This document shows positions 24,230 to 34,735 of a stretch of 64,000 nucleotides of DNA, piece after piece. The notes under the pieces were generated by a model. The model saw only the letters and a program-made list of their open reading frames with translations. It was not told the DNA's origin and did not search any database. Origin of the DNA: Rattus norvegicus. Its lineage: Eukaryota > Chordata > Mammalia > Rodentia > Muridae. Location of the stretch: the NCBI RefSeq assembly GCF_036323735.1, contig NC_086019.1, forward strand, positions 234,491,102 to 234,555,101. Reading direction: 5' to 3'. Position 1 is the stretch's first letter. The number at the start of each line of letters is the position of its first letter. The position numbers and the translations under genes were made by a program.

Positions 24230-24632
24230 CATAGCTTCTTCCCCTTAAGGCATAGGAGACATTGAGAAAGAGTGGGCAGGAAGATTCTAGGAGCCACAGC
24301 TTAAGGAACCCAGGTCCAACAGTCTTCTGGCCTGGAGTGCACCTGACTGGACAGGACCACTGCATCCACAGTTTAGAGCAGCGTGGGGGTGGGACAGGGA
24401 CTCACAAGCTTCCACCCTGAGCTGAGAGCTACTATCAGTTGATCCTTTGTAGTAAGTCGAATGGATGGACTCCTAACTGTGAACATATGGGTGGCGCAAC
24501 CTGAACTCAGGGGTTATTTAAAAAAAAAAAAAAAAAAAAAAGGATGACAGAAAATTGGGAGGCGGATCTGACAGGAAGCAGGGGGGGACATATGATCAAA
24601 ATACATTATATACATATATGAAATTCTCAAAG
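24230..24632 (+). mobile_element. Old murine L1 3' UTR fragment
   Basis: The end resembles rodent L1 3' termini: ATGATCAAAATACATTATAT followed by GAAATTCTCAAAGAA. The upstream part includes GAGAGCTACTATCAGTTGAT. A 21-bp A run interrupts it. Confidence 0.5.
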
Positions 24633-25604
24633 AACAGCTACTGGGCTAGAGTGTGACACAGGTTCTGGTTATGCTTCCAAGATCTTCAGGTTTTGTCCCT
24701 TTATAGCTACTCCAAACCCCTGCTGTAACTGAATGCTGCCTTCTACTGTCACCAAAACACACTAACTATGAAAAACCCTAAGACACTGATTTCAGTAGGG
24801 AAGAAGAAGATCCCTAAGAGAATGTTGTTCTCGTCACAAGCTCTTGGGGCTGCTGCAAAGAAATTTCTCTACATGCTAATTGGAGGGCTTCGAGTTCCAC
24901 TGGGAGAAATCAGGCATGCTACTTAGTCAGCCCTTGGAATTAAACACTAAGAGCAAATGGACAGCAGCTAGGCCTGATGAGGCACGCGAAGGTCGGGAGC
25001 TGAGGTATCAACTCTCATCTGTATTCGCACCACTGACTGGAAGGACAGTGCAGTTACCTTCACTGGTCCGCTGCCTTCCATCAGATAAGGTTCAGGTTTT
25101 CACAGGCCATTTAGTTTTACATTAAGTATCCTCCCTTAACCTTTTAAAGCAGGCTTTAAAAAAAAAAAAATTAAACTATTGGAAGACTGAGCAATGCTCC
25201 AATATGTTACCTTCTGGATTAGATTACTAGAGGACACTCTCCGGATTGTAACTAAAATGTAAAATTCAGTGGCATTAATAAAACCAGGGTCAATTCTATT
25301 ATTTCCTGGGGAGAAAACATTAAAGAGATTTAGCAGATCTGTTCAGTGTCTGTGTAGTGGGTTATCTAAGTGAGAAGGAAAACCTGGCATTTCTGAAAGA
25401 CTGTGGCCATCAGAGCAGCCTGCTTTCCCTGTACATTGCCACAGTGTAGACGCAATCTCACACTGCAGTCCGCACTGCTTGGAACTTACTATGGAGCCCC
25501 AGCTAACCTCGCACTAGTAGGTATTGTCCTGTCTCAGGCCCCAAGTTCCACACTCAGTGTGCCACACTGGCTTTACAAATGCAGGAACAAAGCCAAGAAC
25601 TTAC

Positions 25605-25683
25605 TGATCGAAGTTTTGGGGGTGCATAGGTAAAAAAGTCCAAGAATACTTTATGAACCAGTGAGTGCTTAATCACAGCTTCC
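25605..25683 (-). CDS. Pum3: Pum3 exon 10
   Basis: 79 nt, residues 318-344, ending in phase 0. It encodes EAVIKHSLVHKVFLDFFTYA and PPKLRS, a Puf-type repeat. The acceptor is TTTCCAG and the donor is CGATCA|GTAAGT. Confidence 0.95.
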
Positions 25684-26773
25684 CTGGAAACAAAACAAAC
25701 AAACGAAAATCAGATGCAGCAAAGCAGTCACACAAAGACAGGTAACCTAAAGATCACCTAAACAAGTGAGATAGTTTTACTAAATACACTAAATACATAA
25801 ATATCAATGCATCCCTCAGCAGCACTAAAAGGTTAGAGAATTTTTGTCTGCGACACTGGTTTAGTTTCATTATGACTGAGACTAGGATACAAATTTCCAA
25901 GCTCTCTAGGATGATTAATGCCCTAGTCCCACTGTGTTTTATCCCAGTTTCTATCAGCTGCACCCCCTCCCCAAGGACTGGACAATTCATTAAGAACTCA
26001 CACGTAGACCTAAGTCCTCATGGTTATTTTCTGTCAAGCATCCTTCAAAATGTCTCAGTACCAGAATAGTTTCAGCAGCACTACAATCTGAATAAGCCAC
26101 AAGAGTGCCACCAGGAGCAACAACTCCTACTCACTCTATGCCCCTCTAATGTGCTGTGCAGGCTAATGTTCAAGACAAAGACCTAAAGTTCACAGGGACC
26201 AGGCAAACACAGTGCGGAATCTTGATGCGCACAGCACTCTTCTAAGGCTTTGCCAACATTAATCCATTTCATCTCCATACAACTCTACCGAGGATGCGCT
26301 GCTGCCGCCTCAATTCCACAGGTCAGGAAACGAGGCCCCTCACGCACACAGGCTGTGACATCAGGAGTCCCACCCATCCTGCCTAGTCCCAGAAGCTTTG
26401 TGCTCAACCATTTTGTTAGGGTACCAAAGACACGAAGGCAGCAAGCTCTAACTAGTGCAGTTTAAATAATCAACTGACTTTATAAAGCTATTTAACATGC
26501 AAGGGTTTACTATAACTTTATTTTAGGGAAAAAGGTTTTTATCACTCTTAGAAAGTTTATAAATCACTATTACAAGTTAGGCAGTAAGATACAGTATCAT
26601 CAAGAATGATGTCTACCTGCATCAAGAATGGTTTTATACAAAGAGTTCTATGCTCTTATTCATAATTGGTAACTAACAGGAGGAGGAAACGTGCCCCCTT
26701 TCTGGCAAGGATTCTAGAAGATGTAGCTCCCTCAAATGCCTCTTTCAATCTGTTAATAAAAACCCTGTCTTAC
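25684..26773 (-). other. Pum3 intron 9
   Basis: 1.1 kb. Apart from a short (CAAA) run near 25692-25706, nothing is recognised. Confidence 0.7.
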
Positions 26774-26877
26774 TTTTGGGCCATGGGAGTCAGAATCTGC
26801 TTCATCTCATCCAGGATAAGTTCTAGCTTCCCTGGCTGCACCTCTAGCACCTTTTCCAGCGTTGGGTGATCTGCTGA
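26774..26877 (-). CDS. Pum3: Pum3 exon 9
   Basis: 104 nt, residues 284-317 plus 2 nt. It encodes SADHPTLEKVLEVQP, then a helix up to ILTPMAQ. The segment PTLEKVLEV (residues 288-296) corresponds to the human minor histocompatibility peptide HA-8 (RTLDKVLEV). Rat has proline at the variable position. The acceptor is GTTTCAG and the donor is CCAAAA|GTAAGA. Confidence 0.94.
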
Positions 26878-27875
26878 CTGAAACGAAAGAAAAGCAAGCG
26901 CCTCCACATGTAATCACTTCAAAACAAGCAAGATATACAGCCATGGTAAACTGAGCTTAAGACACATTTGAGATGTTTCACACTAACAAATACCTACTAG
27001 GCAGCAAGATCTTCATGATCTGAGTCCCTGTTTATATATCTGCCAATGTGTGGTCATCCCCATGGAGGACTGACCCTAGCAACCTCCAAGGATTCAAAAC
27101 TTGATGCCACTTAAGACTCTCATAGAGAAACAGCAACATATTCACACATAATCCATATGATCCTACAGCATATTTTAAATCCACATGACCTAACAAAGCA
27201 GAAATGCTCTGCAAATAGATATTATACTTTAAGGAACAGTAAGAACAAAATCTACACATATCCAATATAGACATGAGTTTTTCTTAACGGTTTTGGTTGA
27301 CTGAGTCAAAGGATGTAGAAGCCTGGAAAAGGGGATGGGGTAGCTGGCTATTCTTCTAGAGCCAGGCTAACCACTAACTAAATCACCAGCCATCACATCT
27401 TACCAAGCACCTAGTACAGTTGGGTGTCACAAGAGGAATGCTAATGCAATTCAACTCAGGCCCTGAAGCTCCTGGAGAGAACCCTACAGTCAGTCCACAT
27501 CCTTTCTTGTCACTTGGACACTCCTATCTCAGTTTAAAACACGTCCTAGAGCAGTACTAGTCCCATCACTGGCCAGTCTCAGACTTCTATCCATTATCCA
27601 TTGCCTGGTCTCTTGTCCCCAGATCCAACATGGACAAAAGTAAGGCAAAACCAGGAAGAAACACGAGACAGGGCAGGAAGAGGAGTCCAGTGCACCTTAG
27701 GCAGAGCTGGCTATGGAGCAGAAAAGCTCCGCTCACTACTGAAGTCTTTGATCTCAGTCTGACTTGTCCTGAAGGACTACCCAGGTAAAACCGCATCCTA
27801 AATATAGGACCCTGAAAGTTAAAGAGACCTCACAGAAAAACAAACACACTGGGAAGGAACTTCCCGAAAGGCCAC
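26878..27875 (-). other. Pum3 intron 8
   Basis: 1.0 kb of apparently unique intronic sequence. No repeat or RNA gene recognised. Confidence 0.7.
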
Positions 27876-28050
27876 CTTGTAAAGCTGAAATGTGTTCCCA
27901 TAGAGCTCCTCTGTCAGCATGTTCCTCTGTTCCAAAATGGCTTTGTCGTTGTACGCATACTCCACAATGGCCGATGCCTCTGAATGCCGCAGCATCTTCC
28001 TCACATGACCTTTAAAACTTCTGATTATCTCCGCAATCTGTGGTTTACTT
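27876..28050 (-). CDS. Pum3: Pum3 exon 8
   Basis: 175 nt, residues 225-283, ending in phase 0. It encodes the Puf repeats around GHVRKMLRHSEASAIVEYAY and ILEQRNMLTEELYGNTFQLY. The acceptor is TTTAG and the donor is TACAAG|GTGGCC. This is one of the most conserved blocks of the family. Confidence 0.96.
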
Positions 28051-28293
28051 CTAAAGTCACAAAGAGCACAGAAAAAGTAAATGACAGCAGGAGGAGGCTG
28101 GGTGACAATAAACCTACAACTTCTCCAAAGGTCAACTAAATGTCTGAGTTAGAGCGGGGACTTCTCTATGCAGGAAAGCTTGTGAATGGGAAAGTCAATC
28201 TCCCTGTACTGTGACTTGAACACTTAGAAGACAAAGCAGGCTACAATCCTGAGTAAGAAAGCCTGGCTCTGATGATCAGTCCACAGAGCTGAC

Positions 28294-28332
28294 TTATTTT
28301 ATTTTATTTTATTTTATTTTATTTTATTTTAA
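28294..28332. repeat. (ATTTT)n microsatellite
   Basis: About seven perfect ATTTT units. On the minus strand it is the A-rich tail position of the adjacent ID-like SINE, so it probably grew from that tail. Confidence 0.9.
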
Positions 28333-28396
28333 AACAGAATCTAGAACCTCATGAATGCAAAGCAAATGCTCTACCACTAAGTTACAGCCCCAGCCC
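28333..28396 (-). repeat. ID-like SINE
   Basis: Antisense ID signature: AAATGCTCTACCACTAAGTT then ACAGCCCCAGCCC. The ID family (from BC1 RNA) is especially abundant in rat. Confidence 0.65.
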
Positions 28397-28935
28397 TGAA
28401 GCCCTGAAGTTAAAGGCTTTTTCATTAAAGGTTGCTAGGAGACCTAGATGAACTACGATGCACCTAGAACAGTGGCCATAGGAAGTGCCCGAAACAGTTC
28501 CTTCAACTAGACCACAAGAAAAGGGGAGGAGAAGGTAAAGTCAAGGGGACAAACGGAGATAAAATAAACTTCAACTGTCACAAAAAATGGGACTTATTCT
28601 AATAGCCAGGATCATAATTAAACCTATTTCTGTCTCAAGCAGTATTCAGTCAGTTTATCTGTCCCTCTTAACCTTCTACCCTCTAAATACTGTTACGACA
28701 AACTAAATAAATGCTGTTGATCAACACTTTTCCTATGCCTTGGTCTGTAAGTTCCTATGTAATAAGGTCCTTAACAACAGATTAGGCAGCACCATTTTTT
28801 TCAGGCAATTTCAGTTACTGTTTTAAGGTGTTATGCCCTAGAAAGACCACAAGTCTCTGGAGGCAATCACCAAGACCAGAGATTTTAAAGTAACATTCAT
28901 GCAAAAGTAAAATCCACAAAATTGAAAGTTAAAAA

Positions 28936-29006
28936 CCACCACCGCCACCGCCACCGCCACCACCGCCGCCGCCGCCGCCACCACCACCATCACCACCACC
29001 ACCACC
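28936..29006. repeat. (CCA/CCG)n trinucleotide repeat beside the exon 7 splice donor
   Basis: 71 bp of near-uninterrupted CCA and CCG triplets. On the transcribed (minus) strand it reads as GGT/GGC repeats from intron position +12 of intron 7. Confidence 0.95.
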
Positions 29007-29017
29007 TTACAACTTAC

Positions 29018-29084
29018 CCATACATGAGAAATTTCTTAACGATATTCCTGGAATATTTGGCTTTACTTAATTCAACCAAGTCAC
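29018..29084 (-). CDS. Pum3: Pum3 exon 7
   Basis: 67 nt, residues 203-224 plus 2 nt. It encodes DLVELSKAKYSRNIVKKFLM, a Puf repeat with the Y-S-R-N-I-V helix. The acceptor is CTCCAG and the donor is TATGG|GTAAGT. The donor is followed almost at once by a 71-bp GGT/GGC repeat (28936-29006). Confidence 0.95.
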
Positions 29085-30183
29085 CTGGAGGAGAAGCAAA
29101 GCACCTCAGTGATCTGAGCTCCTCCCTGCAGTTGTCCAGAAACAAGGAATGGAGCTCGTGCAAGACTGTGGACCAGGGCTTATCTCCTCGCTCCAGGAAA
29201 GAAACACAGCAACAAAAACGGTCTCCCAGAAAACAGGGAACTACATCCTAGGGTATTCTTCAGCATTCCGAGGGAAAACAAGTGACTTTATTATGAGATA
29301 AACACACTGCTTATTACCAATACCTTGCAATTCTTCGAAAGCCCACTTCCTCTGCTCCTCGCTCCCATACTGAATGAGGCACTGGATCACTCGAGTTGAG
29401 TCATGCGCAAAGGCAATCTGTAAGACACGGCTGGAGCTTTCTACACTGGAATTTCTGAACAATCGTTTCTCACTATTCACACTATTTCTTACAATTCATA
29501 CGTTTTTCAGCTTATCTGCACTAGACTGCTTGAGGCAAAACCATACCCGATTATACGGGTACTGCTGCTTGGCTTGGCTTCTTACCATATTTGATAGCTG
29601 GATTCTACCACCTTTCAAATGCCAATCCTCACTATGACCACGCCCACAGGATTGCCCGACTATAGCTTTGTTTCCTGAACATTAACAGGCTCTGCTGTGA
29701 GACTGGCCAATGCAGAAGTGTTGCTGCACCAGTAACCCTATCACACACACAACACACTGACAATCCCAGGGAGAAGAAACCTTAGTCGATTGGCTTTTGA
29801 ATCTGGTCACAATTGTACAGCATTATGGCCCTTCAATTTGGACTAGCATTTCTCACTAATATCTGTAATTCCAGAACCTGAAAGCTGTGAACACTAACAC
29901 GATGCTATAAGGGAAGAATTTCCACACCTGGACACGGTGGCCATGAGCCACAGTCAATACTCAAGCACACTAAAAATAAAACATGCAGAGACAGCTGAAG
30001 GGATGGCGATGCATAAAGTACTAACAAAAGGATTCATCCACACTTGGGTCCCGCCACTGAGATAGCCCTGTACATGTGTATAACAGTGGTTGGGCCCCTG
30101 TCATGATCAGCCAACTTCCCTCCCTAAGAGCAAAGGCAACCTGATTTTTTTTTAAATTGGACTAATGAGCATACTCTACTCAC
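29085..30183 (-). other. Pum3 introns 6 and 5 (29085-29323 and 29418-30183)
   Basis: Short introns of 239 and 766 bp around exon 6. No repeat or RNA gene is recognised in either. Confidence 0.65.
29324..29417 (-). CDS. Pum3: Pum3 exon 6
   Basis: 94 nt, residues 172-202 plus 1 nt. It encodes the Puf-repeat segment IAFAHDSTRVIQCLIQYG, with the S-R-V-I-Q pattern of a Puf helix. The acceptor is TTACAG and the donor is TGCAAG|GTATTG. Confidence 0.95.
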
Positions 30184-30259
30184 AGTTTTAATTTTTCCTT
30201 GAATCAGCTTCTGCAAATCACTCATGAGCTTCACCCTTTTTTCTTTGTCACAGTCTTTT
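30184..30259 (-). CDS. Pum3: Pum3 exon 5
   Basis: 76 nt, residues 146-171, ending in phase 0. It encodes RKDCDKEKRVKLMSDLQKLI and the start of the first Puf-like helices. The acceptor is CTGCAG and the donor is AAAACT|GTGAGT. Confidence 0.95.
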
Positions 30260-30835
30260 CTGCAGAGGAAGCACAGATGGAGTTATTTAAACATGAAAAC
30301 CAAACGCCATGCAATACATGGTCACCAGTTCAGTTGGTTTTTCCTTTGAAGGCAGCAAATCTCTGATGTTAAAATTATTATTCTGGAGCAGCCAGACAAA
30401 AGTAATTTTCTCAGAGACAGAACTCATCTCACAAGGTATAATTTTATGCATCAATCTAAATCTTAACAGACAGAACTTCAGAAGCAAAGAAAAATAATAA
30501 AACAATCTCAGATGGCAAATACTTAAACATCTCAAAACCTAGCTCATAGGAAATTGTGCTTCATTTTCTAAGAAATCTTCCAGGATACATATCAAATCCA
30601 CTTGACTCTCTCCATTTCCATAAAGCTATCTGACACCATCCTAATGATTTCTCACACATCCGCACCAGGCAGACACCAGTGCATCCTGCTGCCGTGAGAG
30701 CAGGCTGGGAGTATGCAACAGGAAACCAGGTGTGGTCTTGGATGCTTAGAGCACCTGTCTGTTTGCATTTGCAGGGAACACCTCTGTGCTGCCCTTGCCT
30801 CAAACAGACTGATAAAGACAGAGAGGTGGCAGTAC
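30260..30835 (-). other. Pum3 intron 4
   Basis: 576 bp with no recognised element. Confidence 0.7.
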
Positions 30836-30971
30836 CTTCTCAAGCTCTCCCAAATGTGCTTTGCTCGAACCACGACGTCGTAATTGGTCTTATCACTGAG
30901 CTGTCTGTTCTGCTTCAGCTCTTTCTTCTTCTTTTTGAAGTCATCCCACTTGGGTTTCTTGGCTGCTGATT
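30836..30971 (-). CDS. Pum3: Pum3 exon 4
   Basis: 136 nt, residues 101-145 plus 2 nt. It encodes AAKKPKWDDFKKKKKELKQ followed by the conserved SDKTNYDVVVRAK. A second lysine cluster ends the disordered leader, and the first helical Puf-domain sequence begins. The acceptor is CTCTAG. The donor is AGAAG|GTACTG, a modest match to consensus. Confidence 0.95.
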
Positions 30972-31167
30972 CTAGAGTCAGATTCAGTGTGTTTAACATT
31001 CCAAAAACTAAACACGAATGTGGTTAGTACAAAGGGCAATGATCAGAACCAATACCAGTTCTAGACGCTGCAATGGGAAAATACAATTTCCCAGAAACTT
31101 TACATTTGACCATAATCTTTAGCTAGTTTATACATTTAAAATTTATCTAAAACAATTTATTTAGTAG

Positions 31168-31234
31168 CTTTTTTAAGACAAGAGTCTCACAAGCTAGCCT
31201 CAAACTCAGTAAGTACATGTACCACCCTGGCTGG
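31168..31234 (-). repeat. B1 SINE fragment
   Basis: Antisense B1 pieces: TTTTAAGACAAGAGTCTCAC, AGCCTCAAACTC and CACCCTGGCTGGC. Confidence 0.55.
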
Positions 31235-31458
31235 CCAAGCCCAGCCATTTTAATGGCTTATAATTCTGAACAGGAGACCTAGTGAGAGCATGGAATATGA
31301 ATGGATTACAGAGTGCCTAAAAATGTCAAGCACCATCTTCAACTGGGAAACAACACTCCACTTTAAAGCACAGACAACTGCCTTTAAGTCAGATTTTCAA
31401 TGGAAACAAGTCAGTCCAGATTAAAATAGGAAAAACAATTTGAGAAATCTACAGGCCA

Positions 31459-31551
31459 AAAGCTGGTGGTGAAGCTCAATGGTGGAGCACTTGCATGCGT
31501 GGGGTTCCTCATGAAATCAAAACATCAAAAAAAAAAAAAAAAAAAAAAAAC
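31459..31551 (+). repeat. ID element (BC1-derived SINE) with poly-A tail
   Basis: Sense ID pattern: AAGCTGGTGGTGAAGCTCAA, TGGTGGAGCACTTGCATGCG, ending in about 22 A residues. The ID body is diverged, but the tail is long and uninterrupted. Confidence 0.65.
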
Positions 31552-32079
31552 TCTACTATTCCAAGAGCTGCCATGCACTACTGAATTCCTAGAGCACAAG
31601 GTAGATGACTTCAATCACCCCCTCTACACTGGGGAAGCAGGTACCATACATTGAGTGCCTGTCCAAAGCCTCCCCTCACCCCCACGTGGTAGAAACAAGA
31701 TACAAATCCAAGACCAACCCACGGTTGCCTTTCACTCATGACAACACACAGCAAGCTTCTAAGTTCTCTACAGATCGGTGCCAGACAGGTTGAGTATCTA
31801 CCTATACCTATATATACCTATATCATAATCTCTGAACTCTGATTATGTTATCAGTTAAACAGTAATACCAACCAGTGAGTAGGGGTTTTTCACTAGGGTA
31901 TCATTTACATGAGTATTTTCTCCAAGTCCTTTAAAAATTAGTTATTTCTAACTATCTCCCATTCTCTGATTACAAAACTGACTCATTGCAAAGACCAAAA
32001 GAATAAAAAGTAAACTGAGTCATAATAAAACCTAATAGTAATACCAGTTACTGCTAGATTCACTTATGAGTGTTTTGTT

Positions 32080-32262
32080 TACATACATATCTGGGCACAG
32101 CACGTGTGCTTGATGCCTGAGGAGTAAGAAGAGGACACTGATCCCCTTGAACTGGAATTCTGGATGGGTGTGTGTCTGTTTGACCACATGGGTGCTGGGA
32201 ATCAAACTTGGGTCCTCAGCAAGAACAAGTGCTCTTACCTACAGAACCAACTCTCCAGCCCC
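32080..32262 (-). repeat. B3-type SINE
   Basis: Antisense order: GATGCCTGAGGAGTAAGAAG, GGTGCTGGGAATCAAACTTG, GGTCCTCAGCAAGAACAAGT and head CCAACTCTCCAGCCCC. Confidence 0.8.
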
Positions 32263-32457
32263 AGTGAGAGGAATATGGATTGGAAACATGCTGTTGTTTA
32301 CTTAAACTCTTGTGTGCTTCTTTCCTTTTACTTCAAAATGCTGCCTGTCTCGGAGCAAGGACAAGTGGTGTCTGACAGTGTGGAGGACCTGGGGACCTTG
32401 GCTCAGTCACCACTCGGCATGGGGAGGCTTTTGCAATGCCTCTGTGAACCAGCTTAC

Positions 32458-32676
32458 CATCACTTTTCCCATCTGGCTGGAATTTCCGCTTCTTGTTGAA
32501 TTTATTTGCCTTCTGGAATTTGTCCTTCGGTCCTTTGCCCCCTTGTGGCTTGTTCTTGAACTGCTTCACACGCTTCTTGCCAGGTTTTGTGGCACCTTTC
32601 TCAAAGTTCTTAGATGTGACTTTAGGCCCGCCTTCCTTAGCAGCTTTCCTTGGGAATGCCTTTGCAGAACTAGACT
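32458..32676 (-). CDS. Pum3: Pum3 exon 3
   Basis: 219 nt, residues 28-100 plus 1 nt. It encodes the basic N-terminal region, with motifs such as KKRVKQFKNK and NKFNKKRKFQPDG, which are good nucleolar-localisation candidates. The acceptor is CTGCTAG and the donor is GATG|GTAAGC. It differs from the human sequence at scattered sites but keeps the reading frame. Confidence 0.95.
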
Positions 32677-33655
32677 CTAGCAGTACAAGGAATACGTGTT
32701 AGTTCACGGACTCTGAGCCTAAATCGTCGGCATCTACTCAACTGCATGCCGCACAGAATGACATGCTCTGTACTGCAACAGACTGCCTTGCTCTCAATTA
32801 CGCATTAACCCTTTTGGAAAGATTCGTATTTAAATAATCAAATCAAAATAAAAACTTTCTGATTATAAAACTGTATAAAACTGTGATGTAAGCCCCAGAA
32901 AGTAGAGGAGCTCATAATAAACTATAATTTACCTCCTAGCAACAACAGATATTGTTAGCTATTTCTGCATATGCTAGAGGTTACTGGCTCTATCATCAGT
33001 ATTTACACGAAAATCTCAATCCGTGGTTCTACAAAATAAGAGTCTAAGAACAAAATGAGTATCACTGAAGAAAGTATATCATAAAAGTAAGCTAGACTGT
33101 ATTTCTGAAATGGTCTAATTTGGGAAAAATCTTAAAGTCTATAATAAGATTATCTGGTTAAAATTTTTGATCCAAAGTTTACATATACCCAACAAACAGG
33201 ATGCCAACAACAATAGCTAACTTAAGACCATTGTGAGGGAATCATAAGACTGCTTAGGGAGCAGTTATCGCTATAGGCCTGGATGTTTCTACTCTGCAAT
33301 ACTGACACCTGATGGAACTCCAGAGGCATCACCATTCAGACGTCAGAAGGTAAAGGCTGGTATTAGCCAGCTCTAACACATCAATATTAAAATGAACTGC
33401 ACAGCGAATGAATGAGGCCACTCAACCACTGACACAAAAGATCTTTTAGAAATAAAAAATGCCTCAATTATTCTGGTAATCTCATAGAAGTTCCACGACG
33501 AACAGGTTGACTTGTGGACAGTAGCAGTGGCCTCTTTTTACCACGTTGACTGTAACCCCAGCCCATGAACAGAGCAGCACCTACTATAATTCCCCTCCCG
33601 TCCCCCATCTAAGTAATCACCAGAAGGGAAGCACACTGGGGCAAGGCCCTCTTAC
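32677..33655 (-). other. Pum3 intron 2
   Basis: 979 bp of AT-rich, apparently unique sequence. No element recognised. Confidence 0.7.
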
Positions 33656-33747
33656 CACTGTTTTTATGAAATTTATTCTTTCCTTGTGATGTCTGTGGAC
33701 TCTTTCCTGTAATTTTTTTCTTCCCTTTGACTTCCATCACAGTACTT
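33656..33747 (-). CDS. Pum3: Pum3 exon 2, contains the start codon
   Basis: The coding part is 33656-33737 (82 nt; residues 1-27 plus 1 nt). The ATG (33737-33735) starts a protein beginning MEVKGKKK, as in human PUM3. The acceptor follows a T-rich tract (TTTTTCAG) and ends at 33748; 10 nt of 5' UTR precede the ATG. The donor reads CAGTG|GTAAGA. The segment is a lysine-rich, probably disordered leader with nuclear/nucleolar-signal character. Confidence 0.95.
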
Positions 33748-34516
33748 CTGAAAAACAAAAGCCAAAAGCCACAGAGAAATCACTGAATTGCTCATCCAAT
33801 AAGAGTCAATAAGTAGTTGGTGCAGTGTTTAGTCCTTAGTTCAGATGCAGGAGAAAGCATCCAAGCTGCGCCCAGATGCTCTCAAGTCTACCAAGTATAC
33901 AGTTACCTCTAAGACTTAAAACTGAGGGCAAAAAAGACCCAGCAAGAGCCCATGACATGCACACCCCGGCTAGTGTTCGACACACCTGGAGGCAACACTT
34001 AAGCAACAGCACTGGCTAAACATAGACCACCGTGTCTGCAGCTTTTAACCTGGGAAGCCTTGGAGTTGAGTAATAGAAACCTTGCCACTGGACTTCTCGG
34101 CATCTCAGTACAAAGCAACAACCGGCAATAAGCTGTACTTCGCACATATTGCAATTTAATTTAACACACAAGAAAGCTAAAACAAAGGTTATTGGCCAAC
34201 TGCTTTAGAGGTAGCCAAATGACTTGCTGACCTCTAAGTCACACTGAGCTATGTAATATTTTATTCCAAGGGATCTCATGCCATTTGTTGGGTACAGTGA
34301 CCTTCATTGAGCACAGGTAACAGACACCTTCCACCAACTTACAAACTCTGCAAGAAGCAGAACACATGTGGACAAAAGGCAAGCATCGCCAGGCTCCTGT
34401 CTACAGTTCCCAGAGTTACATGCTCTCCCATCTCTAAATGACCTCAAGAGTCACCTGCAAGAATTCTTGGACAATGTTTACAGATTAGAAACTTCCACTC
34501 AAGAATTAATTTCTTG

Positions 34517-34650
34517 TTGGATGTGATGACACACAGTTGTGTCAACCTAGCACCTAGACTGAGGCAGGATACTCTAGGCAACATAAACTAGAGTCCAGTC
34601 TGGGCTCCATCATGAGATACTGTTGCAAAACTCAAAACAAAACAGGATTG
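34517..34650 (+). repeat. B1 SINE
   Basis: Sense, diverged B1: TTGGATGTGATGACACACAG, CCTAGCACCTAGACTGAGGC and an AACTCAAAACAAAAC end. The (CATA)n microsatellite lies about 35 bp beyond its tail. Confidence 0.6.
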
Positions 34651-34683
34651 ATTCCTCAGGACCCTGAAACGTCTTAGGAACGA

Positions 34684-34735
34684 ACATACATACATACATA
34701 CATACATACATACATACATACATACATACATACAT
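34684..34735. repeat. (CATA)n microsatellite
   Basis: About 13 uninterrupted CATA units. A likely polymorphic marker. Confidence 0.95.

Larger units (their letters stand above)
23398..25604 (-). other. Pum3 intron 10
   Basis: 2.2 kb with a B2 (23619-23808), an L1 3' UTR remnant (24230-24632) and a poly-A run (24521-24541). 24640-25604 shows nothing recognisable. Confidence 0.75.
28051..29017 (-). other. Pum3 intron 7
   Basis: 967 bp. It contains the GGT/GGC repeat next to the exon 7 donor (28936-29006), an (ATTTT)n repeat (28294-28332) and an antisense ID-like SINE (28333-28396). Confidence 0.8.
30972..32457 (-). other. Pum3 intron 3
   Basis: 1.5 kb with a B1 fragment (31168-31234), a sense ID element (31459-31551) and an antisense B3-type SINE (32080-32262). 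The rest is unrecognised. Confidence 0.75.

Noticed and set aside
28922..29251. 109-residue plus-strand frame with a His/Arg-rich start
   Set aside because: It is a read-through of the CCA/CCG microsatellite and the antisense of Pum3 exon 7.
32333..32569. Minus-strand frame extending Pum3 exon 3 to the left
   Set aside because: Only the part right of 32458 is coding. The rest is read-through past a good GTAAGC donor into intron 3.
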